A stretch of DNA of 64,000 bases from Proteiniphilum sp. UBA5384 (GTDB lineage Bacteria > Bacteroidota > Bacteroidia > Bacteroidales > Dysgonomonadaceae). The notes under the pieces are model-generated. The model had not been told where the DNA came from, did not search any database, and saw nothing but the letters and a program-made list of their open reading frames with translations. The stretch lies in contig NZ_DHOS01000052.1 of NCBI RefSeq assembly GCF_002410825.1, forward strand, positions 105,921 through 169,920. Reading direction: 5' to 3'. A program made the translations under genes and the position numbers. Positions 53,210 through 61,753 of this stretch are shown in pieces (within the stretch, counting starts at the first letter, position 1; the number at the start of each line of letters is the position of its first letter).

Positions 53210-54844
53210 TTACCACTTGTCTATTTGTTTACATTCCGGATTATTTTGGAGTTCGGATAATGGTATAGGAAATTGGTAGTAGCGTTCTTCGAAAAAACGA
53301 TTTTTCCCGTCGCAATCCACAACTTCGTAGGTGAAGGTGTTGTCTGTATTTTTTGTGATTTTCATCCCATGCATGCGTTTTCCTCCTAATACATCCAGTG
53401 CGATCCTCCATCTCCTTAGATCCCAGTAGCGTTGTCCTTCAAAAGCCAACTCAATTTTACGTTCTTCCCTGATAATTTGCCTCAAATTTGGTTGGCTTGT
53501 TTCGGTTATATTGGGCAGCTTGGCTCTTTTCCGTACTTTATTCAAGGGAGCCAAAGCTTCGCTTGATTTTCCCAATTCGTTTAATGCTTCTGATTGATTT
53601 AGAAGTACTTCCGCATAACGCACTTCAGACCATGCCGTTGTTCCTTTTTTTGTCATATCTGTAACCTGTTCATCCAGCAGTTTACGGATATAATATCCTG
53701 TGGTAGTTGAGTTAGGATGATTTTCCGTCCCAAATTCTTTAAATCCATCTTTACCTCCAACAAATGTTTCTATTGTGCGACCTTTCCATGGCGCTCCATT
53801 ATATAGTATGGAAGCATAAAAACGGGGTTCTCTGTTTTGATAGGGATTTGCTGCATGTTCAGGAATGTCCCAGTCAAACTTACTGCCATCAGCCATGTAA
53901 TATGAATCTATCATCTCTTGTGTGGGCACAGCTATACTTTTTATTTCTTTGTTCTCTGGATCAAAATCACCACTGGGACTATATAACTTGTCAAATTGAA
54001 TTGAGTGATTGAGTTGACCATGAAATCTGTATCCCAACACGGTTTCTTTGCACAAATCGGATTGCTTGAATACTTCTGCGTATTCGGGCAATAGATCATA
54101 TAGCGATTCTTCTTTGTCAATGACCATTTGGGCGGCATCTGCGGCTTTTTCCCAACGTCGTGCATAAAGCATTACTCTGGATTTAAATCCATATACCGCA
54201 CCCTTGGTTATGCGTCCATAATTGTCTTTATCCCATTCGTCCGGTAGATTTTCAGCGGCAAAATCTAAGTCACTCTCAATAAAATCCCAACAATCACTCT
54301 CTGAACTTCGAGCTTTAAATGCTTCATTCGGACCATCAATATAATCACGAATGACAATACTTCCGTGATTTCTTACCAACATAAAGTGTAGGTAAGCCCT
54401 GAAAAACCGAGCTTGAGCCTCCATTAACGCTACTATTTTTTCATCATATTTTGTGTATGTTTTCAGACCATACAAAAATTCATTGATACGCCGTATTCGG
54501 TTATATTCGTAGGAGTAGTCACTTAGAATATTGCTTGAAGGACTGATGCCGCCGGTGTAAACAACCTTATTCACATCTCCCCCGGCTCCTCCCATTACGT
54601 TAGTGTTATAACGGAGAATATCGGAGAATCCATCATGCATACTCACTTCTGCATATTTGAGTCCATAAGGGCCATATTCATAAATGGGTTTATAAAATCC
54701 ATTTATGTACAAATAGGTGTTTTCCACCGATTTCCATGCGTCCATTTCTGTATATTTTTCACGCGGATCAGGGTCTAAGAAGTCAGCACAACGTGTAAAT
54801 ATCAAAACAATTGCAATGAGTGTTGTTATTTTCAAGATTTTCAT
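53210..54844 (-). CDS. SusD/RagB-family lipoprotein (PUL 2)
   Basis: 544 residues. Lipobox IFTRC (Cys about 19), then typical RagB/SusD elements: YLYINGFYKPIYEYG, MEAQARFFRAYLHFMLVRNHG, EVRYAEVLLNQSEALNELGK and the C-terminal IIREERKIELAFEGQRYWDLRRW, ending with PIPLSELQNNP. It pairs with the SusC encoded 11 bp upstream. The length and motif order are standard. The N-terminal acidic start after Cys (ADFLDPDP) fits surface export. Confidence 0.95.
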   Translation of the reverse strand: MKILKITTLIAIVLIFTRCADFLDPDPREKYTEMDAWKSVENTYLYINGFYKPIYEYGPYGLKYAEVSMHDGFSDILRYNTNVMGGAGGDVNKVVYTGGISPSSNILSDYSYEYNRIRRINEFLYGLKTYTKYDEKIVALMEAQARFFRAYLHFMLVRNHGSIVIRDYIDGPNEAFKARSSESDCWDFIESDLDFAAENLPDEWDKDNYGRITKGAVYGFKSRVMLYARRWEKAADAAQMVIDKEESLYDLLPEYAEVFKQSDLCKETVLGYRFHGQLNHSIQFDKLYSPSGDFDPENKEIKSIAVPTQEMIDSYYMADGSKFDWDIPEHAANPYQNREPRFYASILYNGAPWKGRTIETFVGGKDGFKEFGTENHPNSTTTGYYIRKLLDEQVTDMTKKGTTAWSEVRYAEVLLNQSEALNELGKSSEALAPLNKVRKRAKLPNITETSQPNLRQIIREERKIELAFEGQRYWDLRRWRIALDVLGGKRMHGMKITKNTDNTFTYEVVDCDGKNRFFEERYYQFPIPLSELQNNPECKQIDKW

Positions 54845-54855
54845 TGTTTTACCTG

Positions 54856-57800
54856 TTAAAAAGTTAGATTGATTCCGAATTCATACGTCCGCTGTTGCGG
54901 GTAATATCCATTTGTAATCTCAGGCATTTCCGGGTCTATATTGTATTTTGTCAATTCAGACCAAGTGAAGAGATTACTTCCGGTAAGCGTAAATCTAATG
55001 TTGTCAATTCCAATGTTGCGGACATAATTGTTTTTTAATGTATATCCCAGTTGGATATTTTTTAAGCGTAGATAACTACCGTTACGGATCCACCAGTCGG
55101 AAGCCCAGCCATTTGTGTTTCCCATTTCTGCGGCAATTGTTGTCAATCGGGTGAATTCTGAGTTGGGATTGTCCGGAGTCCAACTATTCTCGATCAGAAA
55201 ATTAGGAGAATTTCCATTACCGAAGAAGGGGCGGGTAAGTATTGTAGCATCCACATGTCCATTGCCATATACACCACTTAAAAATACATCGGTGATGGCA
55301 GCTCCCTGGAAGAAAATAGAAAAATCGAAATCCCTCCATGCTGCTCCTATATTAAGGCCATACATGAGTTCCGGTAAATTACTGTTCCCTATGAATGTAT
55401 AGTCTTGCGCCCGATCAATTTTTCCATCACTGTTCAAGTCCTTGTATCGGATGTCTCCTGGCCGGATTTGATCTTTACTTAAGTGTCCCAAAGTCGCACT
55501 ATTGATGATATCTTCTTTATTCTGATAAAGGCCATCTGTTATGAATCCTATCTTTTCTCCCATTTTCCGACCTGTCCTTTTTTGATAATCAGGAGTATTT
55601 GGACTTTCATTCATTTTTAATATCTTATTGCGAGACCAGCCAACATTTCCTTTTATATTATATTGGAATTCGTTAATGTTATTCTGATGTGTCAATACCA
55701 ATTCAAATCCTTTGTTGCTGACTTTTCCTCCGTTAATAGTGCTCGGATGGTTTCCTCCCAGAGAGGGTGGATAGATAGCACTACTCGAAATTAGGATATC
55801 CTTAGTTAATTTATAGAATAAATCAAATTCCATTCCAAAAATACCTTTGTTTAGCATTAACTCGTACCCAATATTATAGGTCGCAGTTTTTTCCCAGGTA
55901 ATATTCCGGTTGATATTTCCCGCCGTATAGATTGAGATATACTCTTTATCTCCTATATAAAGTGTAGGTGGATTTGGATTCATCAAATTTAAATACTGGA
56001 AATCGCCAATACGGTCGTTACCTAATATCCCTACAGATGCACGTAATTTCAGATTTTCAATTTTATTCTTGTAGGGAGCGAAAAAAGATTCTTCCGATAT
56101 TCTCCATCCGAAAGATGCTGCGGGAAAGAAGCCCCATCTGTTTTCCGGTGGAAATCGGACTGATCCGTCATAACGAGCAACCAGTTCTGCCAAGTACTTG
56201 TTTTCATAACTATAATTGATACGTCCTACGTAGCCGGCACGATTGAATTTATAACTTCCACCCCTGACACCTTCTGACTTTTTCCCTAATAATATGTCTT
56301 TTCCTAAATTTATTTCATGTAATGTGGTCAGGTCGAAACCTTGTACGGTTGCTCCAACGTTTTCACTTTTGTGTGAGGATTGTTCATATAAGAATAAAGC
56401 CGATATGTTGTGTTTCCCAAATGTGGCGGTATAGCTTATAGATGGTTGAACTGTTAATCGTTCAGCCTGAGAACTGTTGTTGGCCAATACAGCTTCTTTT
56501 GGATCCCCGTGATTAGCTTCTACAACCTCGTATTGTTCAGTTCTTATATTGTAGCTGTTCATTTTGAACTGCTCTCTCCATGATTTTGAAGTAGTATAAT
56601 CTTTATCGTACGATGTCTTTAGTTTAAGATTTAAACCTTTGACCCAAGGTACATCCCACGCTAACGTCAATGAAGAAAGCAATACATTCAGAATTGAGTT
56701 GTTATATCCTGTGAGGTTATTATAGGCAATAGGATTGGATTTGTCGGACTCACTTATATTCGCTGCCACAGGTAATCCCTCATATTCGGTAGGAGTTATT
56801 GGAACCATACGTTGTGCCATGTTGATAGGATTATTCCATGCCTGATTTCCCACAGAGTAGTATCCCCCTTTGCGGTCTTCCTGTCGAGCTCCCAGGTCCA
56901 ACCCTAATTTAAAACCATTCTTAAGGTTGACATCAATATTTGACCGGAGATTATATCTTTTGAATGAGAATTTGTCAAGAATTCCGTCTTGATCATAATA
57001 TCCAATGGAGAGAAAATAGTTTGTGGTTTCATTGCCTCCATTTACTGAGATGTTGTGGTGGGTTGCCATAGCGCCATCTTTCATCAAGGCATTAAACCAA
57101 TTAGTATTTGCATATTTACCTTCCGGATCTCCATTTAATACTTTATCATATACGGATTCCGTGAAGAGAGGTTCCATTCCATCCATTTCAAGGGCTTTAT
57201 TATACCATTTGATAAAATCTGGTCCATTTAAAAATTTAGGATAGTTTGTATTCTGATTATACTGAATTTTCCCTGTATAAGTAATTTGCGGTTTTTGTAT
57301 ACGACCTCGTTTAGTTTTTATCAGAATAACCCCACCAGCTCCTTGCATACCATATACTGCGGCTGAAGAAGCATCTTTTAGTATTGTGATACTCTCTATT
57401 TCATTAGGATCTAAATTGTTGAATGATCTTTGAACATCATCCACAATAATCATAGGAGCAGCATCGCCTAACGTAGAGATACCGCGAATCCGGAGAGTTG
57501 AACCATCCGCTCCAGGCTGTCCTGATTTTTGTGTGGCAACTAAGCCTGGTAATTTTCCGGCTAATGCGCTTGTCAACTCACCAGATGGTGCGCGTATAAT
57601 GTCTTTAGCGTCCACTTGTGCCACAGAGCCGGTCACGTGCATTTTCTTTTGTGTTCCATAGCCAACTACAACTACTTCATCCAGTAATTCCATGTCTTCA
57701 GACATAGTTATGTTTATATATGTCTGACCGTCTAGAGAAACATCTTGAGTCCTAAAACCTACATAAGTGAGTTCAAGTATAGCGTTCCTATCTGTGACAC

Positions 57801-58023
57801 TGATACTAAACTCTCCATTCATATCTGTGGTTGTACCTTGTGCGGTACCTTTTATCACCACATTCACTCCGATTAAGCTTTCGCCTTTTGAATCTTTCAC
57901 AGTCCCTCTAATATTACTTTGCGCAAATACATTGGTATTGCAAATCAGGAAGATGAAACAATTCAAAATAAACAGCGTTCGTTTTACTTTTCTTCCAAGG
58001 AAGAGTGATTTCATTTTTTTCAT
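54856..58023 (-). CDS. SusC-like TonB-dependent transporter (PUL 2)
   Basis: 1055 residues. A long N-terminal signal (hydrophobic FILNCFIFLICNTNVFAQ, about 18-35), carboxypeptidase-regulatory-like domain (NIRGTVKDSKGESLIGVNVVIKG), TonB box DEVVVVGYGTQ, plug (LPGLVATQKSGQPGADGSTLRIRG; SSAAVYGMQGAGGVILIKTK) and a barrel ending FGINLTF. It imports the glycan of the second PUL. The 234-bp gap upstream (58024-58257) should hold its promoter; there I see a TTTCCGGAAA palindrome (58086-58095) and CTTCAT-GTA-ATGAAG (58160-58174), but no perfect TAnnTTTG box. Confidence 0.95.
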   Translation of the reverse strand: MKKMKSLFLGRKVKRTLFILNCFIFLICNTNVFAQSNIRGTVKDSKGESLIGVNVVIKGTAQGTTTDMNGEFSISVTDRNAILELTYVGFRTQDVSLDGQTYINITMSEDMELLDEVVVVGYGTQKKMHVTGSVAQVDAKDIIRAPSGELTSALAGKLPGLVATQKSGQPGADGSTLRIRGISTLGDAAPMIIVDDVQRSFNNLDPNEIESITILKDASSAAVYGMQGAGGVILIKTKRGRIQKPQITYTGKIQYNQNTNYPKFLNGPDFIKWYNKALEMDGMEPLFTESVYDKVLNGDPEGKYANTNWFNALMKDGAMATHHNISVNGGNETTNYFLSIGYYDQDGILDKFSFKRYNLRSNIDVNLKNGFKLGLDLGARQEDRKGGYYSVGNQAWNNPINMAQRMVPITPTEYEGLPVAANISESDKSNPIAYNNLTGYNNSILNVLLSSLTLAWDVPWVKGLNLKLKTSYDKDYTTSKSWREQFKMNSYNIRTEQYEVVEANHGDPKEAVLANNSSQAERLTVQPSISYTATFGKHNISALFLYEQSSHKSENVGATVQGFDLTTLHEINLGKDILLGKKSEGVRGGSYKFNRAGYVGRINYSYENKYLAELVARYDGSVRFPPENRWGFFPAASFGWRISEESFFAPYKNKIENLKLRASVGILGNDRIGDFQYLNLMNPNPPTLYIGDKEYISIYTAGNINRNITWEKTATYNIGYELMLNKGIFGMEFDLFYKLTKDILISSSAIYPPSLGGNHPSTINGGKVSNKGFELVLTHQNNINEFQYNIKGNVGWSRNKILKMNESPNTPDYQKRTGRKMGEKIGFITDGLYQNKEDIINSATLGHLSKDQIRPGDIRYKDLNSDGKIDRAQDYTFIGNSNLPELMYGLNIGAAWRDFDFSIFFQGAAITDVFLSGVYGNGHVDATILTRPFFGNGNSPNFLIENSWTPDNPNSEFTRLTTIAAEMGNTNGWASDWWIRNGSYLRLKNIQLGYTLKNNYVRNIGIDNIRFTLTGSNLFTWSELTKYNIDPEMPEITNGYYPQQRTYEFGINLTF

Positions 58024-58257
58024 TGAACTTGGTTTAATTTTAATTTAACAATATGGCCAATTTTTTTTATTTGTTAGCAATTTCCTTTCCGGAAATTTAA
58101 GTCTTTGCTGACAGATTGATAGCCTTTAAGTGTATTTTAATTAGGTATTAATAGTTTATCTTCATGTAATGAAGTTGATTTCAATGATAATATTGTACGC
58201 GATTGCCTACTTTCCAGCTGTTTGGGATCACGTAAGAATCCCATGTTCATTTCATAT

Positions 58258-59400
58258 TCAATTTTTTTTAAAGTTTACGTCTTGTCTTTTTATAATAATA
58301 TCTGTCAGTCTATTATACAGTTGTTGGTCTTCCGGATCTTTCGATTGTGACAGTTGGTAAAAAGCATCACCTCCTTGGTAATAGGCAACTTTTAAAGTAT
58401 CAAATACTCCATATTTTGTGAATACATCTAAGTAATCACTCAACCGATATCCCCATCCACTGCTGGCTAAAACTCTTTCATCAAATTCAATTTCCATATG
58501 CATGAAGTTATCCTTAGCCCTTTGGCAGGCTTTTTCTAATTGGGAGTAAGGAACACTTTCATTAAAAAAATAATTAGGTTGGTAATAAATCTGGTTAAAT
58601 CCAAGGGTTTGCCATTCCTCATATCCATCAGAATTAAAATAAGGGATCCAGTAAAAATCATAGCCTTTTTTATAAATATAATTTGCAACATATTTAGCAA
58701 GATCGCGACTATTGGTTGCTTCCTCAGCTAACCAATAGAATCCAACTAATTCTACATGTTTTAAATTTGCTTTTTTAAAAAGTTGTTCCGCATATTCAAT
58801 ATACCATTCACAAGCAGCTAACCGATCTTTCCGATTCGAAAAATCCATCTTTTGATTCTTTAACTCCCCCCAGTCTTTCTGGTTGGGGATTGGTTCAGGT
58901 ATGCTCAATATCACTTTTCTTTTCTCGATTGTACCGTCTATAATGCGGCTCTTCACTAACTCATCTATCTGTTCATTGAGTGCATGAATAGCATTGTTTT
59001 TGATAAAAAAGTTCTCTAAAAGTTTTTCCCATTCGATTTTCCGGGCAGCTGCTTTTTCATAACCAGATGCGAATCCTCGTCCATTTCCATCTTTAATTTC
59101 CAAAAACAGGAATCCGTCAAATAGTAAATTACTTTCACCCTCTTTTTCCGTAAATATATAGGGAGCGAAATGGCTTTTATCCCATTTTATATTTCGGTGT
59201 GCTCCTCCATCATAAATCAAAACCAAATCATTTGGGACTGCTTTATGATGTTTTAGATTGTCCAATTCAATATCTTCTTTAAAGATAAGATCTTCATCTG
59301 TTTTATTACCATGGCTATTTGAGCAAGCGAGGATAGATGTTATTATTGCTGGAAGTATTAAAGAATATTGAACAGTTATATGAAAAGGCGTTTTTCCCAT
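58258..59400 (-). CDS. DUF4855 lipoprotein (PUL 2)
   Basis: 380 residues with lipobox SILAC (Cys about 26). DUF4855 features: DLVLIYDGGAHRNIKWDKSHFAPYIF, LLFDGFLFLEIKDGNGRGFASGYEKAA, EWEKLLENFF, VILSIPEPIPNQKDWGEL and LVGFYWLAEEATNSRDL, WIPYFNSDGYEEW, MHMEIEFDERVL. Several Glu residues lie at predicted strand ends, as in TIM-barrel glycosidases. No activity is proven for the family. It lies between the AGE epimerase gene and susC on the same strand, so it is part of the locus. Base composition (AT-rich) is like that of the susC/susD part. Confidence 0.8.
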   Translation of the reverse strand: MGKTPFHITVQYSLILPAIITSILACSNSHGNKTDEDLIFKEDIELDNLKHHKAVPNDLVLIYDGGAHRNIKWDKSHFAPYIFTEKEGESNLLFDGFLFLEIKDGNGRGFASGYEKAAARKIEWEKLLENFFIKNNAIHALNEQIDELVKSRIIDGTIEKRKVILSIPEPIPNQKDWGELKNQKMDFSNRKDRLAACEWYIEYAEQLFKKANLKHVELVGFYWLAEEATNSRDLAKYVANYIYKKGYDFYWIPYFNSDGYEEWQTLGFNQIYYQPNYFFNESVPYSQLEKACQRAKDNFMHMEIEFDERVLASSGWGYRLSDYLDVFTKYGVFDTLKVAYYQGGDAFYQLSQSKDPEDQQLYNRLTDIIIKRQDVNFKKN

Positions 59401-59423
59401 TTCTTGTCTATTTATTTATCGGT

Positions 59424-60656
59424 TTATAATCCTACATTAGAAAGTGATTGTTTATGTTCTTTTGATTCTATTTCGGTCCTATTTATTTCTTCCAGCACCT
59501 TCCAGCACTGGTACAATCCCCTTGGTACATGGAAGCATCCTTTCCATTTACCTCCTTTCAAATCCAACAATACTTCCCCGCGACGATTCAAATACCCCCA
59601 CCATTCCGGGTATTCCGGGTCTTTGAAATGGTTCCAAGTGTAATCGTGTACTTTTTTAAACCATTGGAGAGACTCCTCGGAGCCGGTTAAATGATATCCT
59701 TTCAGCAGTGATATCAACGCTTCCACATGTACCCACCACAGTTTCTGGTCCCATTCCAATTCCTGTAGAGGGGCTCCCTTCCTGTCCATAAAGTAAAAGA
59801 TGCCGTCATACTTTTTATCCCAGCCATATTCTATTGTTCTTAGGGTAGTCTCTGTAGCTTTTTCTATCAGTTTGGGGCGGTTGAGCCGTACTCCCAGGTC
59901 CATGATGAACCACATCGCTTCTATCCCGTGTCCCGGATTCACCAGACGTCCACCAAAGGTATCGGACAGGGTGCCGTCCCGGTTCACATTTTCTACGATA
60001 ATCCCTCCCAATTCAGGGCGCAGGAATACCTCCATCACTTCATGGATGCATTCTTCCATAGTGCGTTCAATGATCTCCTTGTCGAGCAGATGCTCAATTT
60101 CGAGGGTGAGATTACTCAGAATCATCGGTAGGGAAAATCCTTTGAGCGGACGTGTCCCGGGATAGGCTTTATTCCATTTTCCTTTTGGATTATTTTTTTT
60201 GGAAAGGATATTTTCGAAAGTGCGTTTGGCAATGTCGGCATATTCCTGGTTGCCGGTTGCCAGGCTCAATTGTCCAAATCCCATCGCTGCAAAAGTATAA
60301 GAAAAGATATTATAGGGTTCTACCAATGGGTTCCCTTCCCGGGTAAGTGAAAAATACCAGTTGAAGTTCCCGTCATGGCCATGTCTTTTCAAAAATTCGG
60401 CTCCCTGTATGGCGCAATCGAGCCATTCCTGACGTTTTTCTACCTTATTGTACAGCATTGAAAATAGCCATACCTGGCGACCCTGAAGCCAGATGAATTT
60501 ATCAGTATCAAATACATTCCCCTGACGATCGAGACAGGTGAAGTATCCGCCGAATTCTTTGTCCTGTGAATGGGTGAGCCAGAAAGGAAGTACACTCTCA
60601 AATAATTCAGTTTTATATTGTGATGTCATCAAGTTAAAGTTATTCATTTTATACAT
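59424..60656 (-). CDS. AGE-family epimerase (N-acylglucosamine 2-epimerase-like), PUL 2
   Basis: 410 residues, no signal peptide, predicted (alpha/alpha)6 barrel. Motifs: LPFWLTHSQDKEFGGYFTCLDRQGNVFDTDKFIWLQGRQVWLF, NPGHGIEAMWFIMDLG (conserved His), WWVHVEALISLL and GCFHVPRGLYQCWKVLEE (catalytic His pair). It is closer to N-acylglucosamine 2-epimerases than to the disaccharide epimerase of the mannan PUL. In the cytosol it would epimerise the imported sugar at C2. The start could also be ATG 60647 or ATG 60629. It begins the minus-strand PUL 2 block. Confidence 0.87.
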   Translation of the reverse strand: MYKMNNFNLMTSQYKTELFESVLPFWLTHSQDKEFGGYFTCLDRQGNVFDTDKFIWLQGRQVWLFSMLYNKVEKRQEWLDCAIQGAEFLKRHGHDGNFNWYFSLTREGNPLVEPYNIFSYTFAAMGFGQLSLATGNQEYADIAKRTFENILSKKNNPKGKWNKAYPGTRPLKGFSLPMILSNLTLEIEHLLDKEIIERTMEECIHEVMEVFLRPELGGIIVENVNRDGTLSDTFGGRLVNPGHGIEAMWFIMDLGVRLNRPKLIEKATETTLRTIEYGWDKKYDGIFYFMDRKGAPLQELEWDQKLWWVHVEALISLLKGYHLTGSEESLQWFKKVHDYTWNHFKDPEYPEWWGYLNRRGEVLLDLKGGKWKGCFHVPRGLYQCWKVLEEINRTEIESKEHKQSLSNVGL

Positions 60657-60943
60657 TTTAATTATAATTTAATTATGTATTCGCTAATAATATAATAATT
60701 ATTTTATATGATACGACAAATTAAAAGTAATAAATTTAAATATGCAAGCTTTTAAATAAAATAATTTATTAAATAGAGTGTCGTTAAATAATCTTAACTA
60801 ATAAGGTGTCGCAGTAATTAAGGAATTAAGTTAAAAAAAGGGAGGCGTCAATTTGATGTCTTGTTCATCGTCGCTCCATATTTTTTCTATAGATAATCCC
60901 ATGCTTATGTATTCCTTAAAAGAATAACTAGGAGGTGGTATTG
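60657..60943. other. AT-rich gap upstream of PUL 2
   Basis: Very AT-rich with a near-direct repeat (GTGTCG at two places about 34 bp apart, each followed by an A/T-rich tail). A minus-strand frame of about 38 codons ending at 60831 (MGLSIEKIWSDDEQDIKLTP) looks protein-like but is unidentified. No perfect TAnnTTTG box was found, so the promoter for the PUL 2 start is not placed. Confidence 0.3.
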
Positions 60944-61753
60944 TCAGCAAAGTTGATCCAAAAACTGTATTGCTTCTTGCAGAGAGTCTATTTTTCCTAC
61001 ATCAATTATTTTCAGGTTCCCGGGGATATAATAGTCGATATTTTCTTTATTGCAGATAGAGAGGTAAAAGTCGATGATGGAGAAACGATCCGGAAGATTA
61101 GGCATATATTGGAAAATGTCAGGATGGAGAATTTGTATTCCCGCAAAAGCCAGTTTCCTGTAATGCCGGGGATCGAAATAGGGGAAAGGTGATTTTATTT
61201 CACCGGTTTTTTCATTGATCCATCCTTTTAGGCGGTTGTCGTTATCAAATAGAAGATAACGGGATGTCTTTCGTTCGCTGCAGACGAGGGCTGCTATCGG
61301 ATTGTTTTGGATGGAGTGTATATCCGTTTCGTCTAACCGGTACTGACCGGATTGTAGCTGTGGCCCCAGAAAGTTACTCTGTGTGCATGTATCATATAGT
61401 TTTCGTAAGTCAATATTGGAAAGTATATCCACATTATGCACCAGGAACGGCTTGTTATCATTAAAAAATGGAGCTGTCTTTTTAATCCCTCCACCGGTGT
61501 CTAACAGTTTTTCCCGCTCATCTGAGAATTCGATATGAATGCCAAAACAATGGTTAGCCTCCACAAAATCGATAATCTGCCCCGCAAAATGGTGCACATT
61601 GATGATAATCTCATCGAATCCGGAGGCTTTCAGTTTTTCGATAGTATGTTGCAATAACGGTTTTCCCCCGACCGGCACTAATGCTTTCGGCATAGTGTTG
61701 GTAAGGGGTTTGAGCCGTGTGCCAAGCCCGGCAGCAAATATCATCGCTTTCAT
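60944..61753 (-). CDS. MurU-like sugar nucleotidyltransferase
   Basis: 269 residues from ATG 61753. Nucleotidyltransferase signature MKAMIFAAGLGTRLKPLTNTMPKALVPVGGKPLLQH, then DEREKLLDTGGGIKKTAPF and NVDILSNIDL (metal Asp). The family includes mannose-1-phosphate guanylyltransferases and MurU, which makes UDP-N-acetylmuramic acid from MurNAc-1-phosphate. The start overlaps the stop of the kinase/RapZ fusion gene (ATGA), so the two are coupled. In Pseudomonas amgK-murU has the same order and overlap, which favours MurU. The long frame up to 61882 overlaps the kinase and is not the real start. Confidence 0.8.
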   Translation of the reverse strand: MKAMIFAAGLGTRLKPLTNTMPKALVPVGGKPLLQHTIEKLKASGFDEIIINVHHFAGQIIDFVEANHCFGIHIEFSDEREKLLDTGGGIKKTAPFFNDNKPFLVHNVDILSNIDLRKLYDTCTQSNFLGPQLQSGQYRLDETDIHSIQNNPIAALVCSERKTSRYLLFDNDNRLKGWINEKTGEIKSPFPYFDPRHYRKLAFAGIQILHPDIFQYMPNLPDRFSIIDFYLSICNKENIDYYIPGNLKIIDVGKIDSLQEAIQFLDQLC

